Shown here: piece after piece, positions 6,063 through 14,239 of the stretch
How the letters are laid out: every line of letters starts with the position of its first letter
Position numbering within the stretch: position 1 is the stretch's first letter
From: Thalassomonas sp. RHCl1
GTDB lineage: Bacteria > Pseudomonadota > Gammaproteobacteria > Enterobacterales > Alteromonadaceae
Length of the DNA: 64,000 bases
Direction: 5' to 3'
NCBI RefSeq assembly: GCF_947387555.1
Contig: NZ_CANDNZ010000001.1
Location: forward strand, 868,001-932,000
Program-made: the position numbers and the translations under genes
The notes under the pieces: generated by a model
The model's database searches: none
The model's input: the letters and a program-made list of their open reading frames with translations, nothing else
Told to the model about the DNA's origin: nothing

Positions 6063-6530
6063 ATGAATAAAGTTAACGGTAAAGTGATATTTCTGACCTT
6101 GTCTCTGGGGTTGGTCTCTGGCTGCTCTTCGGTTTATGATAAGCATGTGTCATGGGAGTCGGTTGAACCGGAAACTTTTCCGGTGATCCATGCGGTAGGT
6201 TATGCGCCTATCAGTTTACAGAAATCCGAGCATGAAACCCAGCGTATGCTGATGGCGATAAAAGCGTCCAAATTGGCGGCTTATGCCGAACTGGCAGAGC
6301 AGGTATACGGTCAGCAAGTAAGCAGTAAGGTCTCTATGGCGGATTTATTGGTCCAGAACAATCAGCTGTCGTCTTCGGTACAAGGGGTGATCCGCGGGGC
6401 TAAAGTTGTCAAAAGTTATGCTGTTGGCGATACCTATACCACAGAAATGACTTTAGATTTTAAAGAGGTCTATGATATTTATCTGTCCTTTAAGCGGGAT
6501 AAAAAAATCAAAAGCGTCAGATACTACTAA
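6063..6530 (+). CDS. flgP: Outer-membrane lipoprotein FlgP
   Basis: FlgP is a lipoprotein (LPP20 family) needed for the outer-membrane-associated disk or H-ring part of the polar flagellum. The 155-aa form starting at ATG 6063 (MNKVNGK) has a lipoprotein signal with lipobox LVSGC, acylation at Cys21. ATG at 6051 in the same frame is an alternative that keeps the lipobox. The body has the LPP20-type core (AIKASKLAAYAELAEQVYGQ; VIRGAKVVKSYAVGD). The frame runs open further upstream, but that extension would bury the signal peptide. It is divergent from flgT and convergent with flgNMA. Confidence 0.85.
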   Translation: MNKVNGKVIFLTLSLGLVSGCSSVYDKHVSWESVEPETFPVIHAVGYAPISLQKSEHETQRMLMAIKASKLAAYAELAEQVYGQQVSSKVSMADLLVQNNQLSSSVQGVIRGAKVVKSYAVGDTYTTEMTLDFKEVYDIYLSFKRDKKIKSVRYY

Positions 6531-6587
6531 TTAGTGCTGGTCGTATTGCCGGCAATGCCGGCTGTTGCTGGAGTTTCTTTAGATGGT

Positions 6588-6608
6588 GCCTGAAAAGATC
6601 AGGCTTTT
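6588..6608 (+). terminator. Terminator after flgP
   Basis: GCCTGA, loop AAAGA, TCAGGC, then TTTT. It overlaps the stop codon of the convergent flgN gene. Confidence 0.5.
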
Positions 6609-7030
6609 AATCCTAAACTGCTTAAGCCGCCGCTTTTTTTCCCTTTGCTGTCATAGGTAAGCGAGGTTTTGCTGTGACTTTCAAGCAGGCTGGTTTTCAT
6701 GCGTTCAACGGTTAGCTGGGATTGCTGGATAATTTGACCGTTTAGCTGGTTTTGCTTTTGGCAAGACTCCAGCACTGAGGCGATTGCCTTTAATTCTTCA
6801 CTAAACTTGCCGTCTCTTTTATCCTGAATAAATTGCCTGTTTTGGCCAATGTGGCTATCCAGGGTTTGAATGGCCATTAACAGATCATTTTTTTTCGCGG
6901 TAACTTCATTAAGCGCATCGGGAGATTGCTTGATGATAATGTCTTTTTCACTTTGCAATAATGTTTCTAATGCCTGCAACTGGGATAATTGCCGGGCAAG
7001 GAGTTGTTCTGGGGTATTGTCAACAGACAT
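6599..7030 (-). CDS. flgN: Flagellar export chaperone FlgN
   Basis: FlgN is a cytoplasmic chaperone for the hook-filament junction proteins FlgK and FlgL. The 143-aa protein is nearly all alpha-helical with heptad-like spacing (LARQLSQLQALETLLQSEKD), as expected for FlgN-type chaperones. It lies 25 bp downstream of flgM on the same strand, the usual flgMN pair, and should be transcribed from the sigma-28 promoter at 7407-7433. Low sequence conservation in the family means that position contributes much of the assignment. Confidence 0.8.
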   Translation of the reverse strand: MSVDNTPEQLLARQLSQLQALETLLQSEKDIIIKQSPDALNEVTAKKNDLLMAIQTLDSHIGQNRQFIQDKRDGKFSEELKAIASVLESCQKQNQLNGQIIQQSQLTVERMKTSLLESHSKTSLTYDSKGKKSGGLSSLGLKA

Positions 7031-7055
7031 AAAACCGGTGCCTTAGATTAGGAAG

Positions 7056-7367
7056 TTACAGCAAATTAAACTCAAAGTTGGAGATGCTGGCCGCCAGTTT
7101 CTCCGGGTTGACTTTATATTCGCCGGAAGAAATGGCCATTTTTAATTTTTCAATTTTCTTTTGATCCATTACCGGTGCATCCGCCGCTTTTTTCTGCAAC
7201 TCAGTCAGCTGTTTTGCCTGTGGGGTAATAGAGACAGAATCCTGGCGGGCAAGTTTTGCCTGCTCGGTGCTGGCGGCTTGTGCGCCGTCGCTTTTTACCT
7301 TTGATTGTTGTTCAAGGTTTTGCTTAACTTGATTGTTCGCATTCAAGTTGTTGATATTTATGGCCAT
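7056..7367 (-). CDS. flgM: Anti-sigma-28 factor FlgM
   Basis: FlgM binds FliA (sigma-28) and blocks late flagellar transcription until it is exported through the finished hook-basal body. The 103-aa protein has the disordered Gln/Asn/Ala-rich N-terminal half and the conserved C-terminal sigma-binding half (IEKLKMAISSGEYKVNPEKL). ATG at 7367 follows AAGTTC weakly. A perfect sigma-28 promoter lies immediately upstream, giving the known negative feedback loop. It is followed by flgN. Confidence 0.92.
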   Translation of the reverse strand: MAININNLNANNQVKQNLEQQSKVKSDGAQAASTEQAKLARQDSVSITPQAKQLTELQKKAADAPVMDQKKIEKLKMAISSGEYKVNPEKLAASISNFEFNLL

Positions 7368-7406
7368 AATAAGTTCCCATGCAACTCGTCATTTTCTACT
7401 ATCTTG

Positions 7407-7433
7407 TTATCGGCAAAACTTGAGATAACTTTA
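7407..7433 (-). promoter_or_regulatory. Perfect sigma-28 (FliA) promoter of flgMN
   Basis: On the minus strand the sequence reads TAAA (7433-7430), 15 nt, GCCGATAA (7414-7407): an exact match to the consensus with exact spacing. It lies about 40 bp upstream of the flgM ATG and inside the short flgA-flgM gap. Confidence 0.9.
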
Positions 7434-7439
7434 GAAAAA

Positions 7440-8132
7440 TTATAAATCAATTATTACCTGGTTAATAGCACTAATTCTGGCGCTGATGGTTTTACCTGAG
7501 CGCTTGTTTTTAACCCTGATTTGTTCACCGATATTACCGTCTTTAAGGGCGATGCCTGAAGTTTTAATGGAAAAGCTGTCTGAGCGGGCAACAATAGTGA
7601 CACTGTCGCCTTTGCATACCATGCAGATATTGCGTTTGGTAATTAAGGTGCCCTTTGAAATAGACCTTTTAGCTTTGCCGCCAATCAGGTTATCGGTATT
7701 ATCCTGCCATTCACCGCGTATTTTCTTTTGCTGGTGGTAGACTAATTCAAGGTTGCTGTCGTCGAGTAAGCTGCCTTTGCTGATATTTTCTTTGGCAACG
7801 ACAACCGCAATGGTGTTGATGATTTTCACCGGCAGATAAATGTACCATGACTTTGAATCAACACAACTTATTTTAACATTTACGTTTCGGCTGTTGTGAT
7901 TTTCAGGTATATTTGCCTGTAGTGGTGATTCGCATGGTTTGATCTGTATCCTGGGGTCTATCGCGGATACTATCACTTCCATTTTTCCGTTGGGCGGTGC
8001 GGTAATGTGTTTTTCAACATATTGTTTGGCAAAATTTTCGATATAGGACCTGTCAAAAGTCATTGAATGAACTGATATTGATATCAAAGTGACTAATGAT
8101 AAAAATGGTAGAAAAATCTTTATTTTGCTCAT
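7440..8132 (-). CDS. flgA: P-ring assembly chaperone FlgA
   Basis: FlgA is the periplasmic chaperone for polymerisation of the P-ring protein FlgI. The 230-aa protein has an N-terminal signal peptide (MSKIKIFLPFLSLVTLISISVHS), then a SAF/CpaB-like domain in the second half (VVAKENISKGSLLDDSNLEL, later GDSVTIVARSDSFSIKTSGIALKDG), which is the FlgA hallmark. Length fits the family. It is first in the minus-strand flgA-flgM-flgN group, divergent from cheV; the sigma-28 promoter downstream allows flgMN to be expressed separately. Confidence 0.92.
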   Translation of the reverse strand: MSKIKIFLPFLSLVTLISISVHSMTFDRSYIENFAKQYVEKHITAPPNGKMEVIVSAIDPRIQIKPCESPLQANIPENHNSRNVNVKISCVDSKSWYIYLPVKIINTIAVVVAKENISKGSLLDDSNLELVYHQQKKIRGEWQDNTDNLIGGKAKRSISKGTLITKRNICMVCKGDSVTIVARSDSFSIKTSGIALKDGNIGEQIRVKNKRSGKTISARISAINQVIIDL

Positions 8133-8218
8133 AAATTTTATGTTCTATATGCTAGGGAAATACAAATACTGGACTATGCTTAATTTAAGCTAATGTAATT
8201 ACAATTTGTGTCAAATAA

Positions 8219-8265
8219 AAGGCACATATCTTCGAATTTACATTTACTATCAAGAAATGTGCCTT
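8219..8265. promoter_or_regulatory. Inverted repeat in the flgA-cheV divergent region
   Basis: AAGGCACAT (8219-8227) and ATGTGCCTT (8257-8265) are exact inverted repeats 29 nt apart, 48 bp before the cheV start. They could act as an operator or as a leader hairpin; no T-run supports a terminator. Confidence 0.4.
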
Positions 8266-8312
8266 CTCTAATTCTTTTATAAATGAGGGGCATGGTTCGA
8301 AACGAGGTTTTT

Positions 8313-9239
8313 ATGGCAGGCATTTTAGATTCAGTGAACCAGCGAACTCAGTTGGTTGGACAAAACAGACTCGAATTATTGATGTTTAAATTGGTGGGCA
8401 GACAGCGGTTTGGTATCAATGTTTTTAAAGTGCGGGAAGTACTGCAATGTCCTCGTTTGACCAATTTACCCAAGCAAGATAAGTATATCAAAGGGGTTGC
8501 CCATATCCGGGGGCAGACCATTTCGGTGATTGATTTAAGTAAGGCCACCGGCGGTCCTGAGATAGAGCAGACCGATGATTGCTTTATTATAATTGCCGAG
8601 TATAACCGCAGTGTTCAGGGCTTTTTAGTTTCCGGGGTGGAGCGTATTATCAACATTCGCTGGCAAGATATTTTACCGCCGCCTGAAGGGGCGGGGAAAT
8701 CCAGTTATTTAACCGCGGTCACAGAAATTGACGAAGAAATGGTGTCAATTTTAGATGTCGAGAAGATCTTAAATGAGATCAGTCCGGTGTCGACCGAGCT
8801 CAGTGAAGAAATTGTGGATGAAACGGTTGGTGAAAGCATAGGTGATAAAGTGATCATGATCGCCGATGACTCCACCGTTGCCCGCAACCAGGTGCGCCGG
8901 GCATTAGAACCTTTAGGTTTAAATATGGTGTTGGCCAAAAATGGTCAGGATGCCCTGGATCAGCTTAAGGCCATAGATGCCGAATGTGAGCATGCTATCG
9001 GTGAAAAAGTCGCCCTGCTGATCTCGGATATTGAAATGCCGGAAATGGACGGTTATACCTTAACCGCTGAAATTAAAAGTAATGAAAGGTTGCGTGATAT
9101 GCCGGTGATCCTGCATACCTCCCTCAGTGGTGTTTTTAATAATGCCATGGTGGAAAAAGTGGGGGCCCAGGATTTTATTCCCAAGTTTCATCCGGACGAG
9201 TTGGCAACTGCCGTGAAAAAATGGTTGAAACTTGACTAG
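8313..9239 (+). CDS. cheV: Chemotaxis coupling protein CheV
   Basis: CheV couples chemoreceptors to CheA and adds a receiver-domain brake. The start at ATG 8313 (MAGILDSVNQRTQLVGQNRL, the typical CheV N-terminus, with GAGG 5 nt upstream) is preferred to the in-frame ATGs at 8283 and 8292. Of 308 residues, about 20-165 form the CheW-like domain and about 185-305 a receiver domain (IMIADDSTVARNQV; phosphoacceptor in LLISDIEMPEMDGY; Lys in FIPKFHP). It forms a pair with cheR as in Vibrio. Confidence 0.93.
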   Translation: MAGILDSVNQRTQLVGQNRLELLMFKLVGRQRFGINVFKVREVLQCPRLTNLPKQDKYIKGVAHIRGQTISVIDLSKATGGPEIEQTDDCFIIIAEYNRSVQGFLVSGVERIINIRWQDILPPPEGAGKSSYLTAVTEIDEEMVSILDVEKILNEISPVSTELSEEIVDETVGESIGDKVIMIADDSTVARNQVRRALEPLGLNMVLAKNGQDALDQLKAIDAECEHAIGEKVALLISDIEMPEMDGYTLTAEIKSNERLRDMPVILHTSLSGVFNNAMVEKVGAQDFIPKFHPDELATAVKKWLKLD

Positions 9240-9280
9240 AGCGTTAATGTTGGCAGTAATTAAACAGGCAGGTGCATATA

Positions 9281-10114
9281 GTGTTATCTAAGGAGCTTGA
9301 TGATAAAAGCTATCATCAGTTTAGAACTTTTCTCGAACAGCAATGCGGCATAGTGCTCGGGGAAAACAAGCAATATCTGGTAAAAAGTCGTTTAGCCCCT
9401 TTGATGGCCAAATTTGAGGTCGCGACCTTAGGCGCCCTGGTCAGCAGAACCCTGTCTCCGGTAGAGCGGCAATTACGTGCCGCTGTTATCGATGCCATGA
9501 CCACTAATGAAACCTTATGGTTTCGCGATGATTATCCTTTTGAATTATTAAAAAAACGTCTGCTGCCGGAATTTACCGGCCGCAGGACGCCGGTAAAAAT
9601 ATGGTCGGCGGCCAGCTCTTCCGGGCAGGAGCCCTATTCCATTGCCATGTCGGTGCTGGAAATGCAGCAATCCCAGCCGGGGGCTTTTCCCGGCGGCGTA
9701 CAAATCACCGGCACCGATATCTCCAATACTATGCTTGAGCATTGCAAATATGGTCATTACGACAGTTTGGCAATCGTACGCGGTTTGTCGGCGGAAAGGA
9801 AACGTCAGTTTTTTGAACCGGGCGACAATGGCATGTATAAGGTCAAAGACCAGGTCAAAAAAATGGTCAGCTTCCGCCAGCTAAACCTGCTGGGCAGCTA
9901 TAGCCTGATAGGGCGCTTTGATATTGTTTTTTGCCGTAATGTGCTTATCTATTTTTCCCCGGAAATTAAAGCCAAGATCTTGAGTCAAATTCATGGCTCC
10001 TTGAATAACAAAGGTTATTTATTTCTCGGCGCTTCTGAATCTCTCTCCGGACTCAACCAGGATTTTGACATGCTGCGTTGTAATCCCGGCATCGTTTACC
10101 AGAAAAAAACGTAA
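9281..10114 (+). CDS. cheR: Chemoreceptor methyltransferase CheR
   Basis: CheR methylates glutamates of chemoreceptors using S-adenosylmethionine, the reverse of CheB. The N-terminal helical domain (FRTFLEQQCGIVLGENKQYLV) is followed by the catalytic domain with the SAM-binding stretch (KIWSAASSSGQEPYSIAM), GTDIS, and FDIVFCRNVLIYF. GTG at 9281 (277 aa) has AGGTG 7 nt upstream; the GTG at 9272 has poor spacing. It lies between cheV and flgB as in other polar clusters. Confidence 0.92.
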   Translation: MLSKELDDKSYHQFRTFLEQQCGIVLGENKQYLVKSRLAPLMAKFEVATLGALVSRTLSPVERQLRAAVIDAMTTNETLWFRDDYPFELLKKRLLPEFTGRRTPVKIWSAASSSGQEPYSIAMSVLEMQQSQPGAFPGGVQITGTDISNTMLEHCKYGHYDSLAIVRGLSAERKRQFFEPGDNGMYKVKDQVKKMVSFRQLNLLGSYSLIGRFDIVFCRNVLIYFSPEIKAKILSQIHGSLNNKGYLFLGASESLSGLNQDFDMLRCNPGIVYQKKT

Positions 10115-10130
10115 ATTTGACGTTCAGCCT

Positions 10131-10146
10131 TGGCATAATTATTGAA
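10131..10146 (+). promoter_or_regulatory. Candidate sigma-54 promoter before flgB
   Basis: TGGCATAATTATTGAA has the right GG position and spacing, but the -12 dinucleotide is GA instead of GC. The position, 32 bp before the flgB ATG, is where polar flagellar clusters have a sigma-54 promoter. Confidence 0.4.
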
Positions 10147-10177
10147 TGAGTACTGTCATCTAATTGGAGGTGGCAGT

Positions 10178-10576
10178 ATGGCTATTAATCTTGACAAGGC
10201 ATTTGGACTTCACGCAGACGGGCTGGTATTACGCTCAAAGCGTGCAGAAGTCATTGCCAGTAATATCGCAAATGCGGATACTCCAGGGTATAAAGCAAAA
10301 GGTATGGACTTTCAAAAAGCCCTGGCCCAGGCCTCCCAAAGACAATCTATGGGTATGACCCGCACCAACGAAAAACATTTTGATGTTCGCATGGAGCTCA
10401 ATAATGGTGTGGAGTTTCGGGTACCTGATCAGCCGGATACCGGTGATGGTAACACCGTAGATGTACAAGTGGAACGAAACTTGTATCTAGAAAACTCATT
10501 AGAATACCAATCAAGCTTTCAATTCCTTAACGGTAAAATCAAGGGACTGAAAAAAGCGATCACCGGAGGGCAATAA
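10178..10576 (+). CDS. flgB: Proximal rod protein FlgB
   Basis: FlgB forms the first part of the flagellar rod on the MS ring. ATG at 10178 (132 aa) is preceded by a strong GGAGG; the upstream in-frame TTG at 10142 is rejected. The rod-type N-terminal motif is SNIANADTPGYKAKGMDF and the C-terminal motif is LENSLEYQSSFQFLNGKIKGLKKAI. It is the first gene of the flgB-to-flgE run and is separated from flgC by 2 nt. Confidence 0.95.
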   Translation: MAINLDKAFGLHADGLVLRSKRAEVIASNIANADTPGYKAKGMDFQKALAQASQRQSMGMTRTNEKHFDVRMELNNGVEFRVPDQPDTGDGNTVDVQVERNLYLENSLEYQSSFQFLNGKIKGLKKAITGGQ

Positions 10577-10578
10577 CA

Positions 10579-10998
10579 ATGAGCCTGTTTAACGTTTTTG
10601 ACATTACCGGCACTGGCATGAGCGCACAATCCGTGCGTTTGAATACCACGGCAAGTAATATTGCAAATGCCGATAGTGTCAGCAGTAGTATCGACCAAAC
10701 TTACCGGGCACGGCATCCGGTTTTTGCCGCAGAGATGCAAAAAGCTGCCGGGGGGCAAAATGCTTCCGTTGGTGTGAATGTCCTTGGCATAGTCGAAAGT
10801 GATAAACCGCTTAATGTTGAGTATTCTCCCGAACATCCCATGGCTGACAGCGACGGTTATATTTATAAGCCTAATGTCAATGTCATTGAAGAGATGACCA
10901 ATATGATTTCGGCGTCGCGCTCTTACCAGACCAATGTCCAGGTGGCGGAGTCGGCAAAAAGTATGGTCACGAAAACCCTGACCTTAGGCCAAAGGTAA
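10579..10998 (+). CDS. flgC: Proximal rod protein FlgC
   Basis: FlgC is a rod subunit exported by the flagellar type III system. The 139-aa protein has the rod N-terminal signature TTASNIANADS and the C-terminal signature MTNMISASRSYQTNVQVAESAK. Length is normal. It starts 2 nt after flgB, indicating translational coupling. Confidence 0.95.
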   Translation: MSLFNVFDITGTGMSAQSVRLNTTASNIANADSVSSSIDQTYRARHPVFAAEMQKAAGGQNASVGVNVLGIVESDKPLNVEYSPEHPMADSDGYIYKPNVNVIEEMTNMISASRSYQTNVQVAESAKSMVTKTLTLGQR

Positions 10999-11015
10999 CT
11001 GATTAGGAGCGCAAT

Positions 11016-11705
11016 ATGGTGGATACAGTAAGTGGTGGTAGTGCCCTAGACAGTCTGCGTTGGCAACAGGAGAGTTATAAAGTTGCCGAGAAAGACGACG
11101 GAATGCTGACACAGGAAGACTTCTTTGCCTTATTAACCAAAGAGCTTTCCTATCAGGATCCGACCAAGCCGGTGGAAAATAACGAAATGATTTCGCAAAT
11201 GACCGCTTTTTCAACCACAGACGGGGTCACCCAGTTAAATGATCAGTTTACTGACTTTGCCTCTTCTATGTCTTCGGGGCAGGCTTTGCAAGCCTCGTCC
11301 CTGGTGGGGCGCAGTGTTATGGTGGAAGATAACAGCTTTACCCTGACAGAAGGTGAAATGCCAAAAGGTAAATTAATTACCGAAGAGCCTGCCAGTAGTG
11401 TCGTGATTTATGTGGAAAATGCTGCCGGTGAAGTGGTGCAGACAGTACCGGTAGGCAATATCGGTAGCGGTGAGTCTTCTTTTACCTGGGATGGTACAGA
11501 GTCAAGTGGTTATGCGGCGCCTCCCGGGGATTACCGTTTCCGTGTTTCCGCCCTGGTTGACGGCAAGGCCTCGGAATTGCAGGCCATGACTTATCGCAAA
11601 GTCGACAGTGTGACCCTGGCAGGTGCCGGTGGTAATATTTTATTAAATTTAAATGGTGGTAGCTCAATGGCGTTAGCTGACGTTGTTGAAGTATCCGAAG
11701 GTTAA
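11016..11705 (+). CDS. flgD: Hook assembly scaffold FlgD
   Basis: FlgD caps the growing hook and is released when the hook is finished. The 229-aa protein shows the N-terminal signature FFALLTKELSYQDPTKPVENNEMISQMTAFSTTDG (cut here at positions 31-65) and a C-terminal FlgD Ig/Tudor-like portion (FTWDGTESSGYAAPPGDYRF). AGGAG precedes ATG at 11016. Confidence 0.95.
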   Translation: MVDTVSGGSALDSLRWQQESYKVAEKDDGMLTQEDFFALLTKELSYQDPTKPVENNEMISQMTAFSTTDGVTQLNDQFTDFASSMSSGQALQASSLVGRSVMVEDNSFTLTEGEMPKGKLITEEPASSVVIYVENAAGEVVQTVPVGNIGSGESSFTWDGTESSGYAAPPGDYRFRVSALVDGKASELQAMTYRKVDSVTLAGAGGNILLNLNGGSSMALADVVEVSEG

Positions 11706-11733
11706 TCCAAAGTAGTTTTTCTGGAGTGTAATT

Positions 11734-13113
11734 ATGTCTTTTAATGTAGCCTTGAGCGGGTTGAACGCTGCTCAGAAAGATCTTGATGTAACGTCTAACA
11801 ATATCGCCAACGTGAACACCACGGGCTTTAAAGAATCACGTGCCGAGTTTGTCGATGTGTATGCTTCTTCTTTATTAGCCTCGGGTAAAACCAAAGTTGG
11901 TGACGGTGTATTAACCTCGGAAGTGGCCCAGCAATTCTCCCAGGGTAGTGTACAGTTTACCACCAATGCGCTGGATTTAGCGATTACGGGCAACGGCTTC
12001 TTTTCTACCGTACCGACCCTGGACAGTGTCGATAAGTCCTATACCCGTGCCGGTGAGTTTAAACTGAACGACAGTAACTTTATTGTGAACTCTGCCGGAG
12101 AGTTCTTATTGGGCTTTCCGGTGAATGCTGATGGCTCTTCCGCTTCAGTCAGTTTAAGTACGGCAACGCCGATACAAATCCCGACGTCTTCCGGCGCGCC
12201 GACCCAGACCAGTGAAGTGGATATCAAAATGAATTTACCGGCAGGAGATTCCGTTGTCGGACCGCTGGCGGAGTTCGATGCCACAGATCCGCTGACCTAT
12301 AACCATTCTACCTCGGTTACTATTTATGACTCGCTTGGTGACAGCCATGTGATGACCTATTACTTTGTCAAAGAAGCCCCGGTAGGGACCACGAACCCCT
12401 GGGTGATGTTTGCCGCTGTCGATGGCCAGTTGGTGGACATAGATCCTGGCGCAGGACCGGCATTACCTGTCGGTGGTGGTACCCCGGCCACTGTGCCGAC
12501 GGTTAGCGGTGCCCGCCTTAATTTTGACTCATCAGGTGATTTTATTTCACAGGAACCCTCTCTGGCTAATGGTGGTATAGTGACCACGGCCTTAGGTACC
12601 GACTCTTCGGGTAATCCTTTACTTGTTAATGGTTCCGATATTACCCAAACTGTAGAAATTGATTTTAACATCGATACAACCGGGCCTAATGCCAATGAGC
12701 CAACTCAGTTTGCTTCAAACTTTGAAGTGACGGCGTTAGAGCAGGACGGTCTGGCTGTGGGCCGGTTAACCGGTATTGAAATCGACAGCGACGGTCTGGT
12801 ACTGGCCAAATACAGTAACGGCACTTCGACCCCCTTGCAACGTATTGCCCTGGTTAATTTTGCCAATGAGCAAGGGCTGACCCAAATCGGCGGTACCTCG
12901 TGGAAGGAAAGTGTCGCCTCGGGTGAAGGCTTGGCGGGCGAAGCGGGCTCAGGAACCTTTGGTACCATTAACTCGCAGGCCCTGGAGCAGTCCAATGTTA
13001 ACCTGACTACGGAATTGATTGATTTGATTTCTGCCCAGCGTAACTTCCAGGCGAACTCAAGGGCACTGGAAGTGGATAACCAGCTTAACCAGACTATCTT
13101 GCAGATCCGGTAG
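11734..13113 (+). CDS. flgE: Hook protein FlgE
   Basis: FlgE is the hook subunit. The 459-aa protein has the N-terminal axial motif (ALSGLNAAQKDLDVTSNNIA), a beta-rich middle, and the C-terminal motif (NLTTELIDLISAQRNFQANS, ending LNQTILQIR). A GGAG ribosome-binding site precedes ATG at 11734. It is the last gene before the terminator at 13133-13167, so flgBCDE may form one transcript. Confidence 0.95.
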   Translation: MSFNVALSGLNAAQKDLDVTSNNIANVNTTGFKESRAEFVDVYASSLLASGKTKVGDGVLTSEVAQQFSQGSVQFTTNALDLAITGNGFFSTVPTLDSVDKSYTRAGEFKLNDSNFIVNSAGEFLLGFPVNADGSSASVSLSTATPIQIPTSSGAPTQTSEVDIKMNLPAGDSVVGPLAEFDATDPLTYNHSTSVTIYDSLGDSHVMTYYFVKEAPVGTTNPWVMFAAVDGQLVDIDPGAGPALPVGGGTPATVPTVSGARLNFDSSGDFISQEPSLANGGIVTTALGTDSSGNPLLVNGSDITQTVEIDFNIDTTGPNANEPTQFASNFEVTALEQDGLAVGRLTGIEIDSDGLVLAKYSNGTSTPLQRIALVNFANEQGLTQIGGTSWKESVASGEGLAGEAGSGTFGTINSQALEQSNVNLTTELIDLISAQRNFQANSRALEVDNQLNQTILQIR

Positions 13114-13132
13114 GTTTATTTTCTTAGTGGTT

Positions 13133-13167
13133 AACCCGGAAGTTTGCTTGAGCTTTCGGGTTTTTTT
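13133..13167 (+). terminator. Terminator after flgE
   Basis: AACCCG and CGGGTT pair across an 18-nt loop whose ends (GAAG/CTTT) extend the stem; seven T residues follow. Confidence 0.75.
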
Positions 13168-13421
13168 ATACATGGATGTATTTCAGCCTGTTCTTCAGGA
13201 GAAGAGAGCTCCCGGCGCCGGCGTAAGCTAAGCACCTGCATCCTGTAAGTAATCTTGCGATCATATGGATACAAAGGAGCAGGGGGTATGCTCAGGATGA
13301 AGGGCATGGATGGCAGCATGTCAGCCGAGGAATGGCGATTGGCTCTTTACTTAGCTGTTCAGCTTTAGTACTGCTGGTATTTTTTCTTTATAAACACTTC
13401 ATTTAATTCTTTTCTTTTTTT

Positions 13422-13437
13422 TGGCACTCTTGTTGCA
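13422..13437 (+). promoter_or_regulatory. Sigma-54 promoter of flgF
   Basis: TGGCACTCTTGTTGCA matches the sigma-54 consensus at both -24 (TGGCAC) and -12 (TTGCA) with GG and GC 10 nt apart. It lies 38 bp before the flgF ATG and splits the flg region into two transcription units. Confidence 0.85.
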
Positions 13438-13474
13438 TCATTAACCATATAGTTTTAATTGACCGGAATTCATT

Positions 13475-14218
13475 ATGGATAAGATGCTTTATATTGCCAT
13501 GAGTGGCGCCAAGCAGAATATGCAGGCCTTATCAGTGAATGCCAATAACCTGGCAAACGCAAAAACCACGGGCTTCAAGGCTGATCTGGCGCAGGCGCGC
13601 TCGATGCAGGCCTTTGGTGAAGGCTTACCGACCCGGGTTTTTACCAGTACCGAACGTGCCAGCCAAAACTTTGACAGTGGTGCTTTACTCACCACCGGCC
13701 GTCCTTTGGATGTGGCTATCGAAGGAGACGGCTGGTTATCGGTACAGGCAGAAGATGGCTCTGAAGCCTACACCCGCTCGGGCCAGTTAAGGTTAACGGC
13801 AGAAGGGGCGTTGGAAACCAATAACGGTGAGCTGGTTTACGGCGATCAAGGGCCGCTTTTTATCCCTTTGCCGGTCAATAATATTCAAATTACCCGTGAC
13901 GGCATCATTATGATCCAGCCGGAAGGGGCGCCGAATGCGGTACAGGAAGAAGTTGGCCGGCTTAAGCTGGTGAACCCCGATAACCGCATGATGGAAAAAG
14001 GCAATGACGGTTTATTCCGTCGAAAAGATGGTGAAGTGGCTGAAGCCGATATTAATGTCAGTGTGCTTAGCGGCACGTTAGAAGGCAGTAATGTCAGCCC
14101 GGTAGGGGAGATGACAGAAATGATCGCCCTGCAACGGCAATTTGAAATGCAATTGAAAATGATGAAGACCGCTGAAGAAATCGATGCCAGTGCATCCTCT
14201 TTGCTGCGCGCTTTCTAA
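13475..14218 (+). CDS. flgF: Distal/proximal rod protein FlgF
   Basis: FlgF is a rod subunit. The 247-aa protein has the N-terminal axial signature (ALSVNANNLANAKTTGFKAD) and the C-terminal signature (SNVSPVGEMTEMIALQRQFE). It is the first gene behind the sigma-54 promoter at 13422-13437 and is followed 21 bp later by its paralogue flgG. Confidence 0.94.
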   Translation: MDKMLYIAMSGAKQNMQALSVNANNLANAKTTGFKADLAQARSMQAFGEGLPTRVFTSTERASQNFDSGALLTTGRPLDVAIEGDGWLSVQAEDGSEAYTRSGQLRLTAEGALETNNGELVYGDQGPLFIPLPVNNIQITRDGIIMIQPEGAPNAVQEEVGRLKLVNPDNRMMEKGNDGLFRRKDGEVAEADINVSVLSGTLEGSNVSPVGEMTEMIALQRQFEMQLKMMKTAEEIDASASSLLRAF

Positions 14219-14239
14219 CTTAACTTTACGAGGTGATTT

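Larger units (their letters stand above)
13114..13474 (+). other. Intergenic region flgE-flgF
   Basis: About 360 bp with no gene. It contains a terminator behind flgE, about 220 bp of featureless sequence, and a strong sigma-54 promoter just before flgF. Confidence 0.7.
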
